Source of the DNA: UBA7803 sp041690675
Lineage (GTDB): Bacteria > Pseudomonadota > Gammaproteobacteria > Pseudomonadales > Azotimanducaceae
DNA length: 64,000 nucleotides
Direction of reading: 5' to 3'
Assembly (NCBI GenBank): GCA_041690675.1
Contig: JAWLGU010000006.1
Span: 32,585 to 96,584, forward strand
Both the position numbers and the translations under genes were made by a program. The notes under the pieces were generated by a model. The model saw only the letters and a list, made by a program, of their open reading frames with translations. It was not told where the DNA came from and searched no databases. The number at the start of each line of letters is the position of its first letter. Positions within the stretch are counted from its first letter, which is position 1. Positions 29,289-37,826 of the stretch are shown here, one piece after another.

Positions 29289-31465
29289 TGCGGACGGCAG
29301 AGCCGGGGCAGGGTTCTCCGGAAGCAGGGCTGCCGCGCAGGACCCTGGTTGGCGAGCTGCTGCTCGCTCAGCTCTCTTTCGCCTTCGCGCTGGGGGTGGT
29401 GGCGGTGGTGACGGTGTGGTCGGTGGCCGATTGGGTGGTGCGCGACAACCTCTCGGCCTGGGCGCGCCAGTGGATCGCTGAGCTCGACACCCTGGGCGGC
29501 GCGTTGTACGCGTCGGACGATCCTGGGCGCTATCTGCAGGTGGAGCAGTACGTCGACAAGTTCCCGGAGATCGCCTTCGTTCGCTACTACGACGTGGACG
29601 GCTCCGTTCTCTTCCGCCACGGGCCCGAGGGCAGGGCTGCAGACTACCCGCCCCTGGCGGATCCGGTGCTGGCGCGGCTCGCTGCCCGGGACGCCGCCGA
29701 CGGATACGTCCTGGACGAAACGTCCCTGGCGCCGCTGGTGAGTGTCAGTGGCGCCGTCCGGGTCACCTCCATCGCCTCGGACAGCCTGTTCGACATCGAC
29801 AGCCTCGACGACGCCGAGACCCGCTCCGAGGTCGTGGGGTTCGTGGAGCTCGGTCTGGATTACCAGCGCTACGACCACCAGTTGGTGCAGAGCGTGAGCC
29901 TGGGCAGCGCCGTCACCGCCCTCACGTTCCTGGTGCTGATGCTGGCAGGCCGGGTGATGCTGCGCCGCGCCGTGCAGCCGCTGGTGGATCTGCAGGAGCC
30001 CCTGCGCCAGCTCGCGGAAGGCGATGGGGAGGTGAAGATCCCGCTGTCGGAGCATCGGGAGATCGCCGCCATCGCCCAGGCGCTGCGCCGGGCAGTGTCA
30101 CGGATCCGGCGGCGGGATTGGAGCCTGAGGCGTCTGGCGAACTACGACGATCTCACGGGCTTGCCGAACCGGCGGCATTTCGAGGAGCTGCTGGGCGCGG
30201 CGCTCGCCGACGGTGAGCGCCCGCTCGCCGACGGTGAGCGGCCGCCGGCGGCCGTGCTGTTCCTGGACCTGGACCACTTCAAATACATCAACGACGTCCT
30301 CGGCCATTCCGCCGGAGACGTGATGCTGCGCCAGGTGGCCTCGCGCCTGGTAGCGGCGGTGAAGGAGACCGACGTGGTGGCCCGGTTCGGCGGCGACGAG
30401 TTCATGCTGCTGCTGCGTGGGGTATCGGCCCCCGAGGCGGTGCAGACGGCAGGCCGGCTGCTGGCGGAGATCCGCGACTACCCCCTGGTCTACGAGCGCC
30501 GGTCCTTCAGCCTGAACGGCAGCATCGGCATCACCACGGTGACCGCTCCGTACACCGTGGACGAGCTGCTGGCGCAGGCGGACATGGCCTGCCATCAGGC
30601 CAAGACGGACGGGCGCAACCTGGTGCGCCTGTTCGAGCCCGAGGCCGGAGCGGTGGAGTCCCTGGAGACCGACCTGAGCCAGCTCGAGAAGCTGAAGACC
30701 GCCCTGCGGGAGGACCGCTTCGTGCTGTTCTTTCAGCCCATCGTCAGCCTGGATTCCGGCGCCTTCACCCACTACGAGGTGCTGCTGCGACTCGACGACG
30801 GTGGGGAGCTGGTCGCCCCCGGCGCGTTTCTCTCCGCGGCCACCCGGTTCGGTCTCATGCAGGAGATCGACCGCTGGGTGATCGATCACGCTCTGGAGGA
30901 GCTCGCTCGGCTGCGGACACGGGCGCCGGAGCTGCGCTTCACCATCAACGTCTCCGGCGCGAGCTTCGTGGGCGGCGAGCTGGACGGCTACGTCGCCGAG
31001 GCTCTCGAACGGCATCGTCTGCCCGCCACCGCCGTGGTGTTCGAAATCACCGAGCAGGTGGCGGTAGGCAGCTTCGCCAATGCCACCCGGCAGATCGACG
31101 CGCTGATGAAGCTGGGCTGCGAGTTCGCCATCGACGATTTCGGCGCCGGCTACAGCTCGCTGAACTACCTCAAGCAGCTTCCCATGCAGTACATCAAGAT
31201 CGACGGCGCCTTCATCGGCAGGATCGTCGACAGCCCCGTGGATCAGGTGATCGTCCGCTCCATCGCCGAGATCGCCCGGGTGCTCGGCAAGAAGACGGTG
31301 GCGGAGTTCGTGGGCGACGACGCTACCCTCACGCTGTTGCGCAAGCTCGGCATCGACTACGCCCAGGGCTACCACGTGGGCCGGCCGACGCCGGCGGTGG
31401 CGGTGGGCAACGTGGTGGCCGTGCCGCGGCAGCGACGCCGGGGAGCGCGGCGGGCGGCGGGATAG
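29285..31465 (+). CDS. Membrane-bound GGDEF/EAL protein
   Basis: This is a 726-residue protein of c-di-GMP metabolism. Order: membrane helix (about 27-47), periplasmic sensor of about 160 residues, second helix (about 206-224), a HAMP-like linker (to about 275), GGDEF (active-site motif RFGGDEF, 368-373) and EAL. The upstream position of the inhibitory I-site reads KETD (360-363), not RxxD. In the EAL domain the signature is EVL (498-500). Other catalytic positions are present: N555, E587, DDFG 617-620, K638, D640, E674 and QGY 694-696. It could therefore both make and degrade c-di-GMP. It is co-encoded with a lipoprotein sensor. Confidence 0.92.
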   Translation: MMRTAEPGQGSPEAGLPRRTLVGELLLAQLSFAFALGVVAVVTVWSVADWVVRDNLSAWARQWIAELDTLGGALYASDDPGRYLQVEQYVDKFPEIAFVRYYDVDGSVLFRHGPEGRAADYPPLADPVLARLAARDAADGYVLDETSLAPLVSVSGAVRVTSIASDSLFDIDSLDDAETRSEVVGFVELGLDYQRYDHQLVQSVSLGSAVTALTFLVLMLAGRVMLRRAVQPLVDLQEPLRQLAEGDGEVKIPLSEHREIAAIAQALRRAVSRIRRRDWSLRRLANYDDLTGLPNRRHFEELLGAALADGERPLADGERPPAAVLFLDLDHFKYINDVLGHSAGDVMLRQVASRLVAAVKETDVVARFGGDEFMLLLRGVSAPEAVQTAGRLLAEIRDYPLVYERRSFSLNGSIGITTVTAPYTVDELLAQADMACHQAKTDGRNLVRLFEPEAGAVESLETDLSQLEKLKTALREDRFVLFFQPIVSLDSGAFTHYEVLLRLDDGGELVAPGAFLSAATRFGLMQEIDRWVIDHALEELARLRTRAPELRFTINVSGASFVGGELDGYVAEALERHRLPATAVVFEITEQVAVGSFANATRQIDALMKLGCEFAIDDFGAGYSSLNYLKQLPMQYIKIDGAFIGRIVDSPVDQVIVRSIAEIARVLGKKTVAEFVGDDATLTLLRKLGIDYAQGYHVGRPTPAVAVGNVVAVPRQRRRGARRAAG
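30201..30240. repeat. 21-bp in-frame duplication in the GGDEF domain gene
   Basis: A 19-bp sequence CGCTCGCCGACGGTGAGCG occurs at 30201-30219 and again at 30222-30240, a period of 21 bp. It encodes ADGERPL followed by ADGERPP at residues 308-321, an insertion in the early part of the GGDEF domain just before the AAVLFLDLDHF strand. It is likely a recent slippage or duplication event in a surface loop. Confidence 0.8.
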
Positions 31466-31478
31466 CGGCCCTACCCAG

Positions 31479-32708
31479 TCAGAACAGCACCCGGGCCTTG
31501 ATGGTTCCGGGCACCTCCCTCAGCGCCTTCAGCACCGGCTGCGAGTAGTCGGCGTCGATGTCGATCACCACGTAGCCGATGGTCGGGTTGGTCTGCAGGT
31601 ATTGCCCCGCCACGTTCACCCGATGGTCGGACAGCACCTGGTTGATGGCGGACATGACCCCTGGCACGTTGCGATGGATGTGCAGCAGCCGGTGCTGCCC
31701 GGCGTGCTCCGGCAGCGCCACCTCCGGAAAGTTCACCGCCGAAAGAGTGGAGCCGTTGTCGCTGTAGCGGATGAGCTTCTCGGAGACCTCGATGCCGATG
31801 TTCTCCTGGGCTTCCTGGGTGCTGCCGCCGATGTGGGGCGTGAGGATCACGTTGTCCAGGCCCCGCAGCGGCGAGTGAAACGGCTCGTCGTTGCTCTTCG
31901 GCTCCTCGGGAAACACGTCGATGGCGGCGCCGAGCAGCGCCCCGTCGCGCAGCCGCGCGGCCAGGGCATCCAGGTCGATGACGTTGCCGCGGGAGGCGTT
32001 GATCAGCACCGATGCGGGCTTCATTGTCGCCAGCGCTTCGGCATCGATCATCATTCGCGTCTGGGGGGTGGCCGGAACGTGCAGGGTCACCACGTCCGCG
32101 GTGCGGAGCAGCTCCGGCAGGCTCTCGACCTGCCGCGCGTTGCCCAGGTTCAGCTTCTTCACCACGTCATAGAAGATGACGTTCATGCCCAGGCCCTCGG
32201 CGAGCACGCCGAGCTGAGCGCCGATGTTGCCATACCCGATCACGCCGAGGGTCTTGCCGCGGACCTCGAAGGCCGAGCGCGCGGACTTCTGCCAGGCACC
32301 GCAGTGCATCAGCGCGCTCTTCTCGGGCACACCCCGGAGCAGCAGGATCGCCTCGGCCAGCACCAGCTCGGCGACGCTGCGGGTGTTGGAGAACGGCGCG
32401 TTGAACACGGGAACGCCGGCCGCGGTGGCGGCCGTCAGATCCACCTGATTGGTGCCGATGCAGAAGCAGCCCACCGCCATCAGCCGGCGCGCCGCCGCCA
32501 GCGCCTGGGCATCGAGCTGTGTCCGGGAGCGGATGCCCAGCATGTGGACGTCGGCGACGGCCGCCGCCAACGCCTCTCCCTGCAGCGCGTGGCCGAGGGC
32601 GGTGACGTTGCGGTAGCCGGCGCTTTCCAGGTTCGCCGCCGCCGACGGGTGCACGCCTTCCAGCAGCAGAACACGGATCTTGTCTTTGTCGAAGGAGGTC
32701 GTGCGCAA
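31479..32708 (-). CDS. serA: D-3-phosphoglycerate dehydrogenase
   Basis: SerA oxidises 3-phosphoglycerate in the first step of serine synthesis; such enzymes also reduce 2-oxoglutarate to D-2-hydroxyglutarate. The 409-residue protein starts at a TTG (32708), giving RTTSFDKDKIRVLLLEGVH, which aligns with E. coli SerA (410 residues). The NAD-binding motif is GVIGYGNIGAQLG. The catalytic set includes the NASRG and DVFPEEP segments and TPHIGGST. A C-terminal ACT domain (from about residue 335) is the serine-feedback site. It is divergent from an FAD-linked D-2-hydroxyglutarate dehydrogenase, its known metabolic partner. Confidence 0.95.
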   Translation of the reverse strand: MRTTSFDKDKIRVLLLEGVHPSAAANLESAGYRNVTALGHALQGEALAAAVADVHMLGIRSRTQLDAQALAAARRLMAVGCFCIGTNQVDLTAATAAGVPVFNAPFSNTRSVAELVLAEAILLLRGVPEKSALMHCGAWQKSARSAFEVRGKTLGVIGYGNIGAQLGVLAEGLGMNVIFYDVVKKLNLGNARQVESLPELLRTADVVTLHVPATPQTRMMIDAEALATMKPASVLINASRGNVIDLDALAARLRDGALLGAAIDVFPEEPKSNDEPFHSPLRGLDNVILTPHIGGSTQEAQENIGIEVSEKLIRYSDNGSTLSAVNFPEVALPEHAGQHRLLHIHRNVPGVMSAINQVLSDHRVNVAGQYLQTNPTIGYVVIDIDADYSQPVLKALREVPGTIKARVLF

Positions 32709-32732
32709 GGCCTGTGGGTCCCGTGGAGAAAG

Positions 32733-32750
32733 GGCGCATATACTAGCAAC
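32733..32750 (+). promoter_or_regulatory. Candidate -10 in the serA/D-2-HG dehydrogenase gap
   Basis: GCATATACTAG contains TATACT (32739-32744), a good -10 match on the plus strand. On the minus strand TAGTAT lies in the same patch and could serve serA. If TATACT is used, transcription would begin at about 32751, almost on the ATG at 32755, which favours the downstream ATG at 32773 as the translation start. No clear -35 is seen. Confidence 0.4.
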
Positions 32751-32772
32751 CCCCATGGCGAGCAAGGCGAAA

Positions 32773-34152
32773 ATGTCCCAAGTCCTCGATGAACGGCTTT
32801 CACCCGGACAGGTGCGCCGGGACGACGAGGCGCTGACAACCTGGGGCTGCGACTGGACCCGCAGCTTCGCCGTGGCGCCCAGCGCGGTGGTGTTCCCGGA
32901 GTCGGTGGACGACGTGGTGCATCTGGTGAAGCTCGCCAACGCGGAAGGCCTCGCCCTGGTCCCCTCCGGCGGCCGCACCGGTCTTTCCGGCGGCGCCGTG
33001 GCGGGGAACGGCGAGGTGGTGGTTTCCTTCGACCGGATGAACCGGATCCTCGGCTTCGAGCCCGCCGATCGGCTCGTCACGTGCCAGGCGGGGGTGATCA
33101 CCCAGGTCCTGCAGGAGTACGCCGAGAGCCAGGGGCTCTACTACCCGGTGGACTTCGCCTCCGCGGGCTCCAGCCAGCTCGGCGGCAACATCGCCACCAA
33201 CGCCGGTGGCATCAAGGTCATCCGCTACGGGCTCACCCGCAATTGGATCGCCGGGCTCAAGGTGGTGACGGGGCGCGGCGACGTGCTGGAGCTGAACCGG
33301 GGACTGGTGAAGAACGCCACCGGCTACGATCTGCGCCACCTGTTCATCGGCTCGGAAGGCACCCTGGGCTTCGTGGTGGAAGCGGACGTGCTGCTGACCG
33401 CGCCGCCGGAGCCCCAGCTCGTGATGGTGCTGGGGGTGCCGCGGTTTCGCGATCTGCTCCGCGTGCTGGCCCGGTTTCAGAGCGCCCTGACGTTGTCCGC
33501 GTTCGAATTCTTCTCGGAGCTCGCCCTCACCAAGGTGGTGACGCACCGCAAGCTGCCCCGCCCCCTGGCCGTCGCCACCGATTTCTACGCCCTGGTGGAA
33601 TTCGACGAGAGCGCTCTGGAGCAGGCGGCCGAGGCCTTCGAGCATTGCCTGGAGCAGGGATGGGTGGCGGACGGGGTGCTGAGCCAGTCCCAGGCCCAGG
33701 CGGCGAATCTCTGGCAGCTACGGGAAGGCATCTCCGAGAGCATCGCCGGCTACACCCCCTACAAGAACGACGTATCGGTGCGCATCTCGGTCATGCCCGA
33801 TTTCCTCGACGAGGTGGACGCGCTGGTGCAGCGCAGCTACCCGAATTTCGAGGTCTGCTGGTACGGCCACATCGGCGACGGCAATCTGCATCTGAACATT
33901 CTGAAGCCCGCCGAGCTCAGCCAGCCGGAGTTCTACGAGATGTGCCACAGCATCAGCCCGGGCGTGTTCGAGCGCGTGGCGGCCCGGGGCGGCAGCATCT
34001 CCGCGGAGCACGGGGTGGGGCTCTTGAAGCGGGATTTCCTCCGCTTCTCCCGGAGCCGCGAGGAGATCGAGATCATGCGCGGCGTGAAAGCCGTGCTGGA
34101 TCCGAACGGCATCATGAACCCGGGCAAGCTGTTTCCCGCCGGCTCGGGCTAG
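32773..34152 (+). CDS. FAD-linked D-2-hydroxyglutarate dehydrogenase (GlcD/D2HGDH family)
   Basis: This flavoprotein of about 459 residues has the PCMH-type FAD-binding domain (LVPSGGRTGLSGGAV, then GNIATNAGGIKVIRYG and HLFIGSEGTLG) and the C-terminal FAD-oxidase domain with metal and substrate residues (YGHIGDGNLHLN and SAEHGVGLLKRD). The family includes D-2-hydroxyglutarate and D-lactate dehydrogenases. Its place divergent from serA points to D-2-hydroxyglutarate, which SerA makes when it recycles NADH; a SerA-D2HGDH couple is known in Pseudomonas. The start could also be ATG 32755. Electrons probably pass to an ETF or quinone. Confidence 0.88.
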   Translation: MSQVLDERLSPGQVRRDDEALTTWGCDWTRSFAVAPSAVVFPESVDDVVHLVKLANAEGLALVPSGGRTGLSGGAVAGNGEVVVSFDRMNRILGFEPADRLVTCQAGVITQVLQEYAESQGLYYPVDFASAGSSQLGGNIATNAGGIKVIRYGLTRNWIAGLKVVTGRGDVLELNRGLVKNATGYDLRHLFIGSEGTLGFVVEADVLLTAPPEPQLVMVLGVPRFRDLLRVLARFQSALTLSAFEFFSELALTKVVTHRKLPRPLAVATDFYALVEFDESALEQAAEAFEHCLEQGWVADGVLSQSQAQAANLWQLREGISESIAGYTPYKNDVSVRISVMPDFLDEVDALVQRSYPNFEVCWYGHIGDGNLHLNILKPAELSQPEFYEMCHSISPGVFERVAARGGSISAEHGVGLLKRDFLRFSRSREEIEIMRGVKAVLDPNGIMNPGKLFPAGSG

Positions 34153-34814
34153 AAGCGCTCCACCCCCCGGGGCGTGGCCATGAACACCACGTCGGCGGCC
34201 TCGGCGGCGAAGATGCCGTTGCACACCACGCCCACGATGTTGTTGATGGTGCGCTCCATGGCCAGCGGATCGACGATGCTGAGCCCGTGGACGTCGAGAA
34301 TCAGGTTGCCGTTGTCGGTGACGAAGTCATGGCGCAGCTCGGGGTGACCTCCGAGCTCCTTCAGCTGTCGGGCCACCAGGCCCCGCGCCATGGGAACGAC
34401 CTCCACCGGGAGAGGAAATCCGCCCAGAAGCTCCACCCGCTTGCTCTCGTCGACGATGCATACAAACTCACGGGCGGAGGCGGCGACGATCTTCTCCCGG
34501 GTCAGCGCGCCGCCGCCCCCTTTGATCATCTGCCGGGCGGGGTTCACCTCGTCCGCGCCGTCCACGTAGACGCTGACGCCATCCACCGCGTTCAGGTCGA
34601 GCACCGGAATGCCGTGGCCGCGCAGCCGCTCGGCGCTGGCCTCGCTGCTGGCCACGGTGGCGTTGAAGGTGTGCTTGACGCGGGCCAGCGCGTCGATGAA
34701 GTGGTTTGCGGTGGAGCCCGTGCCGATTCCCACCACGCTCGAAAGCTCGAGACGAGGTGCCACGTAGGCCAGGGCGGCTTCCGCCGCACTGCGTTTCTGC
34801 TGCTCTTGGTCCAT
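34149..34814 (-). CDS. rpiA: Ribose-5-phosphate isomerase A
   Basis: RpiA interconverts ribose 5-phosphate and ribulose 5-phosphate. The 221-residue protein has VGIGTGSTA near the N-terminus, VDGADEV, and the KGGGGALTREK loop with the catalytic Glu region following, as in E. coli RpiA (219 residues). The stop overlaps the end of the convergent dehydrogenase gene by four bases. It is divergent from ilvA with only 29 bp between the start codons, so promoters for each must lie within the other coding region. Confidence 0.96.
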   Translation of the reverse strand: MDQEQQKRSAAEAALAYVAPRLELSSVVGIGTGSTANHFIDALARVKHTFNATVASSEASAERLRGHGIPVLDLNAVDGVSVYVDGADEVNPARQMIKGGGGALTREKIVAASAREFVCIVDESKRVELLGGFPLPVEVVPMARGLVARQLKELGGHPELRHDFVTDNGNLILDVHGLSIVDPLAMERTINNIVGVVCNGIFAAEAADVVFMATPRGVERF

Positions 34815-34843
34815 ACTACCTCGTTTGTCCGACGACCCTAAAC

Positions 34844-36379
34844 ATGCTGGAAGGCTACGTAAAGAAGATTCTCTCGTCCCGCGTCTACGACGTGGCCGTG
34901 GAGACGCCGCTGCAACCGGCGCGAAGCCTCTCGCGCCGCACCGGCAAGCGGGTGCTCCTCAAACGAGAAGACATGCAACCGGTGTTCTCGTTCAAGATAC
35001 GCGGCGCCTACAACAAGATCGCCCAGCTTTCCGCGGAGGAGCGGGAGCGCGGGGTGATCACCGCCTCGGCCGGCAACCACGCCCAGGGCGTAGCGCTGTC
35101 GGCGCGCGAGCTGGACATCAGAGCCATCATCGTCATGGGGCGCAACACTCCGAGCATCAAGGTGAACGCGGTGCGGGATCTCGGCGCCCGGGTCGTGCTC
35201 CACGGCGACGGCTTCGACGAGGCGCGAGCCCACGCCGAGCAGCTCATGGTCAAGCACGGCTACACCTTCGTGCACCCGTACGACGACGTCGACGTGATCG
35301 CCGGACAGGGCACGGTGGGCATGGAGATCATGAACCAACACGCCCGGGCGCCGGCGGCCGTGTTCGTGCCCGTCGGCGGCGGCGGTCTGGTGGCGGGCAT
35401 CTCCGCCTACGTCAAGTATCTCTCGCCGGCTACCCGCATCATCGGCGTGGAGTCCGAAGGCTCCGCCTGCCTCGCCGCCGCCATGAAGGCCAACCGCCGG
35501 GTCAAGCTGCCCTACGAGTCCCTGGACCTGTTCGCCGACGGGGTCTCGGTGGCCCAGGTGGGACGGGAAACTTTCAAGGTGGCACGACGGTGCGTGGACC
35601 AGGTGATCACCGTGAGCACCGACGAGATCTGCGCTGCGGTGAAGGACCTGTTCGACGATACCCGCGCCATCGCCGAGCCCGCCGGGGCGCTGGCCGTGGC
35701 GGGGCTGAAGCGCTACGTCGAGCTCGAGCGGCAGGCGGGTTCCACGCCGGCGGAGGAGGAAAGCTTCGTCGCGGTGGTCAGCGGGGCCAACGTGAACTTC
35801 GACCGGCTGCGCCACATTTCCGAGCGCGCCGAGGTGGGGGAGCAGCGGGAAGCCATCCTCGCGGTGACCATTCCCGAGGAGCGGGGAAGCTTCCGCCGTT
35901 TCTGCCAGACCCTCGGCAAGCGCTCCGTCTCGGAGTTCAACTACCGCTATGCCCGCGACGACGAAGCCCACGTCTACCTGGGGTTGCAGGTGGGGGCCCA
36001 GGAGGATCGCGACAGCGTCATCGCCAGCCTCGACGCGGCGGGTTACGCCGTGACCGACATGACCGACAACGAGGCCGCGAAGCTGCACGTCCGGCACATG
36101 GTGGGGGGGCGCACCTCCGGCGGCAAGAGCGAGCTGCTCTACCGGTTCGAGTTCCCCGAGCGGCCGGGGGCGTTGCTGCGCTTTCTGTCGGTGCTGGGCA
36201 CCCAGTGGAACATCACCATGTTCCACTACCGCAACCACGGGGCCGCCTGGGGTCGGGTGCTGGTGGGATTCGAGGCGGAGCCGCGGGATCGGGAACACCT
36301 CGGCGCGTACTTGAAGCGCATCGGCTACCGGTACTGGGAGGAGACGGACAACCCCGCCTATCACCTGTTCCTGCGATAG
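34844..36379 (+). CDS. ilvA: Threonine ammonia-lyase (biosynthetic)
   Basis: IlvA deaminates threonine to 2-oxobutyrate, the first step of isoleucine synthesis. The 511-residue protein has the PLP lysine K51 in SFKIRGAYNK, the phosphate loop (VGGGGLVAGI) and two C-terminal ACT-like regulatory domains (about 330-415 and 425-505), as in feedback-inhibited E. coli IlvA. The start ATG 34844 gives MLEGYVKKIL, which aligns with family members; an extension to 34706 overlaps rpiA and is rejected. It is divergent from rpiA, an order also found in Pseudomonas. Confidence 0.96.
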   Translation: MLEGYVKKILSSRVYDVAVETPLQPARSLSRRTGKRVLLKREDMQPVFSFKIRGAYNKIAQLSAEERERGVITASAGNHAQGVALSARELDIRAIIVMGRNTPSIKVNAVRDLGARVVLHGDGFDEARAHAEQLMVKHGYTFVHPYDDVDVIAGQGTVGMEIMNQHARAPAAVFVPVGGGGLVAGISAYVKYLSPATRIIGVESEGSACLAAAMKANRRVKLPYESLDLFADGVSVAQVGRETFKVARRCVDQVITVSTDEICAAVKDLFDDTRAIAEPAGALAVAGLKRYVELERQAGSTPAEEESFVAVVSGANVNFDRLRHISERAEVGEQREAILAVTIPEERGSFRRFCQTLGKRSVSEFNYRYARDDEAHVYLGLQVGAQEDRDSVIASLDAAGYAVTDMTDNEAAKLHVRHMVGGRTSGGKSELLYRFEFPERPGALLRFLSVLGTQWNITMFHYRNHGAAWGRVLVGFEAEPRDREHLGAYLKRIGYRYWEETDNPAYHLFLR

Positions 36380-36388
36380 TCGCGGCGC

Positions 36389-36931
36389 CTAGTCCCCCGG
36401 GGCCAGCACGTAGCGTTCGAACTCCTCCTCGAACACGAGCCGGGTCGGATCGTCCATCCGGTCGATGTACAACCGGCCGTCCAAGTGGTCGAACTCGTGC
36501 TGGAACACCGTGGCGAGAAAGCCGCGCAGCTCCAGCTCCTGGGGCCCGCCATCGAGATCCTGTGCCGTGACCCGCACGTGCTGGGGGCGCTCCACGAAAC
36601 CCCGCAGGCCCGGCACCGACAGGCAGCCCTCCCAGTAGCCGGCAGCTGTCGGATCGAGCACCTCGATCTCGGGATTGACGAACACGGTGAGGGGCATGGC
36701 GGGAATCTCGCCGTAGCGGCTCGCGGTGCCGCCGATCTCGATGATGGCCAGCCGGATCGACTCGTTCACCTGGGGTGCGGCCAGGCCGATGCCGCCGGCG
36801 TGATGCAGAGTCTCCACCATGTCGTCCACCAGGCGGCGGATGTGGGCGCTGCCGATTTCCTCCGCCGTGAGCGGGCGCGCCCGCCGGCGCAGCGTCGGAT
36901 GGCCCATGCGAATGATCTCTCTGACCGCCAC
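36389..36931 (-). CDS. def: Peptide deformylase
   Basis: Deformylase removes the N-formyl group from nascent proteins. The 180-residue protein has all three motifs: GIGLAAPQ (47-54), EGCLS (101-105, metal ligand C103) and HEFDH (145-149, metal ligands and catalytic Glu). The start is GTG 36931. fmt is not adjacent, so this may be a second deformylase beside a canonical def-fmt locus elsewhere. It lies 7 bp downstream of fau on the same strand. Confidence 0.94.
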   Translation of the reverse strand: MAVREIIRMGHPTLRRRARPLTAEEIGSAHIRRLVDDMVETLHHAGGIGLAAPQVNESIRLAIIEIGGTASRYGEIPAMPLTVFVNPEIEVLDPTAAGYWEGCLSVPGLRGFVERPQHVRVTAQDLDGGPQELELRGFLATVFQHEFDHLDGRLYIDRMDDPTRLVFEEEFERYVLAPGD

Positions 36932-36938
36932 TGTCTCC

Positions 36939-37556
36939 TCACCGTGTCTCGAAGGACTGCCAGCCATTTTCCGTGATGACGCCGTCCAGCGGTACGTCCC
37001 AATCCGCCGACGGTAACGGCTCCGGGCTGCGCTGCACCTCGTGGGCCACCCCCACCAGGCGCGGGCGGAGCATCGCCGGCAGCCGACCCAGGTAACGGTC
37101 GTAGAAACCGGCGCCCATGCCGAGCCGCACGCCGCGGCCGTCGAACGCCACCAGGGGCATGAGCAGCAGGTCCAGGCCCAGGGGCGCGACGAAGGGAGCA
37201 CCCGGGGCAGGCTCGGGAATGCCGAAGCGGTTCGTCACCAGGGGGATGTTGCCCCGGTACCGGTAGAACTCCAGAGCCTCGTGGTCGCGAACCACCGGGA
37301 GGGCCACCCGCTTCCGGGTGGCGAGCAGCCTGCCGAGCAGCGGCAGCGTGTCCACCTCGCCGTCGTTGGCCATGTATACGCCCACTGTCCGCCCCCGCAG
37401 GGCGAGGCCGCAGGTGAAGAAGTGCCGGGCCACGGCCTCGGCGTGAGCCGCCTGAGTCGCGGGATCCAGGGCTCGACGCAGGCGCCGGAAGCGGCGCCGC
37501 AGCGCCCGCCGCCCGGCGGGACCCGCAGACGCGGAACGTGGGGCTGAGTCGCTCAA
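36939..37556 (-). CDS. fau: 5-formyltetrahydrofolate cyclo-ligase
   Basis: This enzyme (YgfA) converts 5-formyl-THF to 5,10-methenyl-THF with ATP. The 205-residue protein has the basic N-terminal helix RRRFRRLRRAL, then a region with GVYMANDGEVDTLPLL, and the family signature VRLGMGAGFYDRYL. It lies directly downstream of the 6S RNA gene, as in E. coli and many other proteobacteria where ssrS and fau are co-transcribed. def follows it. Confidence 0.95.
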   Translation of the reverse strand: MSDSAPRSASAGPAGRRALRRRFRRLRRALDPATQAAHAEAVARHFFTCGLALRGRTVGVYMANDGEVDTLPLLGRLLATRKRVALPVVRDHEALEFYRYRGNIPLVTNRFGIPEPAPGAPFVAPLGLDLLLMPLVAFDGRGVRLGMGAGFYDRYLGRLPAMLRPRLVGVAHEVQRSPEPLPSADWDVPLDGVITENGWQSFETR

Positions 37557-37575
37557 TGAACAGGCATCTCGATGA

Positions 37576-37766
37576 GATCTCCCAAGATGCCGCTGTCGGT
37601 ATTGCCCTGAACCGTCCGGTTCAAGGCGGAGACCTCCGAGCGCGGTCCCAGGCTTCCCAACCCGCTCGCGCGGAGTCGGGCTTGCTCACAGACCACGTCT
37701 TCAGCCCCCTGGTATAGCTCTAACGGCTCAAGGACGACTACCAACTGGCGAACATCCCAGGAGACC
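37576..37766 (-). ncRNA. ssrS: 6S RNA
   Basis: The minus strand between zapA and fau encodes 6S RNA, which binds the sigma-70 RNA polymerase holoenzyme as an open-promoter mimic. The 5' part (TCTCCTGGGATGTTCGCC) and 3' part (GCGGCATCTTGGGAGA) pair in a 14-bp closing stem. The conserved CTTGAACC ... GGTTCAGGG hairpin near the 3' end, the GAGCAAGCCCG segment and the GGGAAGCCTGGGACCG segment match the E. coli RNA arrangement. The length of about 190 nt is typical. The exact ends are estimates from the stem. Location between zapA and fau is the conserved proteobacterial site. Confidence 0.92.
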
Positions 37767-37769
37767 CGA

Positions 37770-37780
37770 TGATTATAGCG
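37770..37780 (-). promoter_or_regulatory. -10 element of the 6S RNA promoter
   Basis: On the minus strand TATAAT (37777-37772) is a perfect -10 hexamer, about 6-8 bp before the inferred 5' end of 6S RNA. I find no good -35 at 16-18 bp upstream. Confidence 0.6.
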
Positions 37781-37826
37781 GAAAGTCGGTGCGGACGACC
37801 CTGCGGGATTGAGGAAGATTCGTTGT

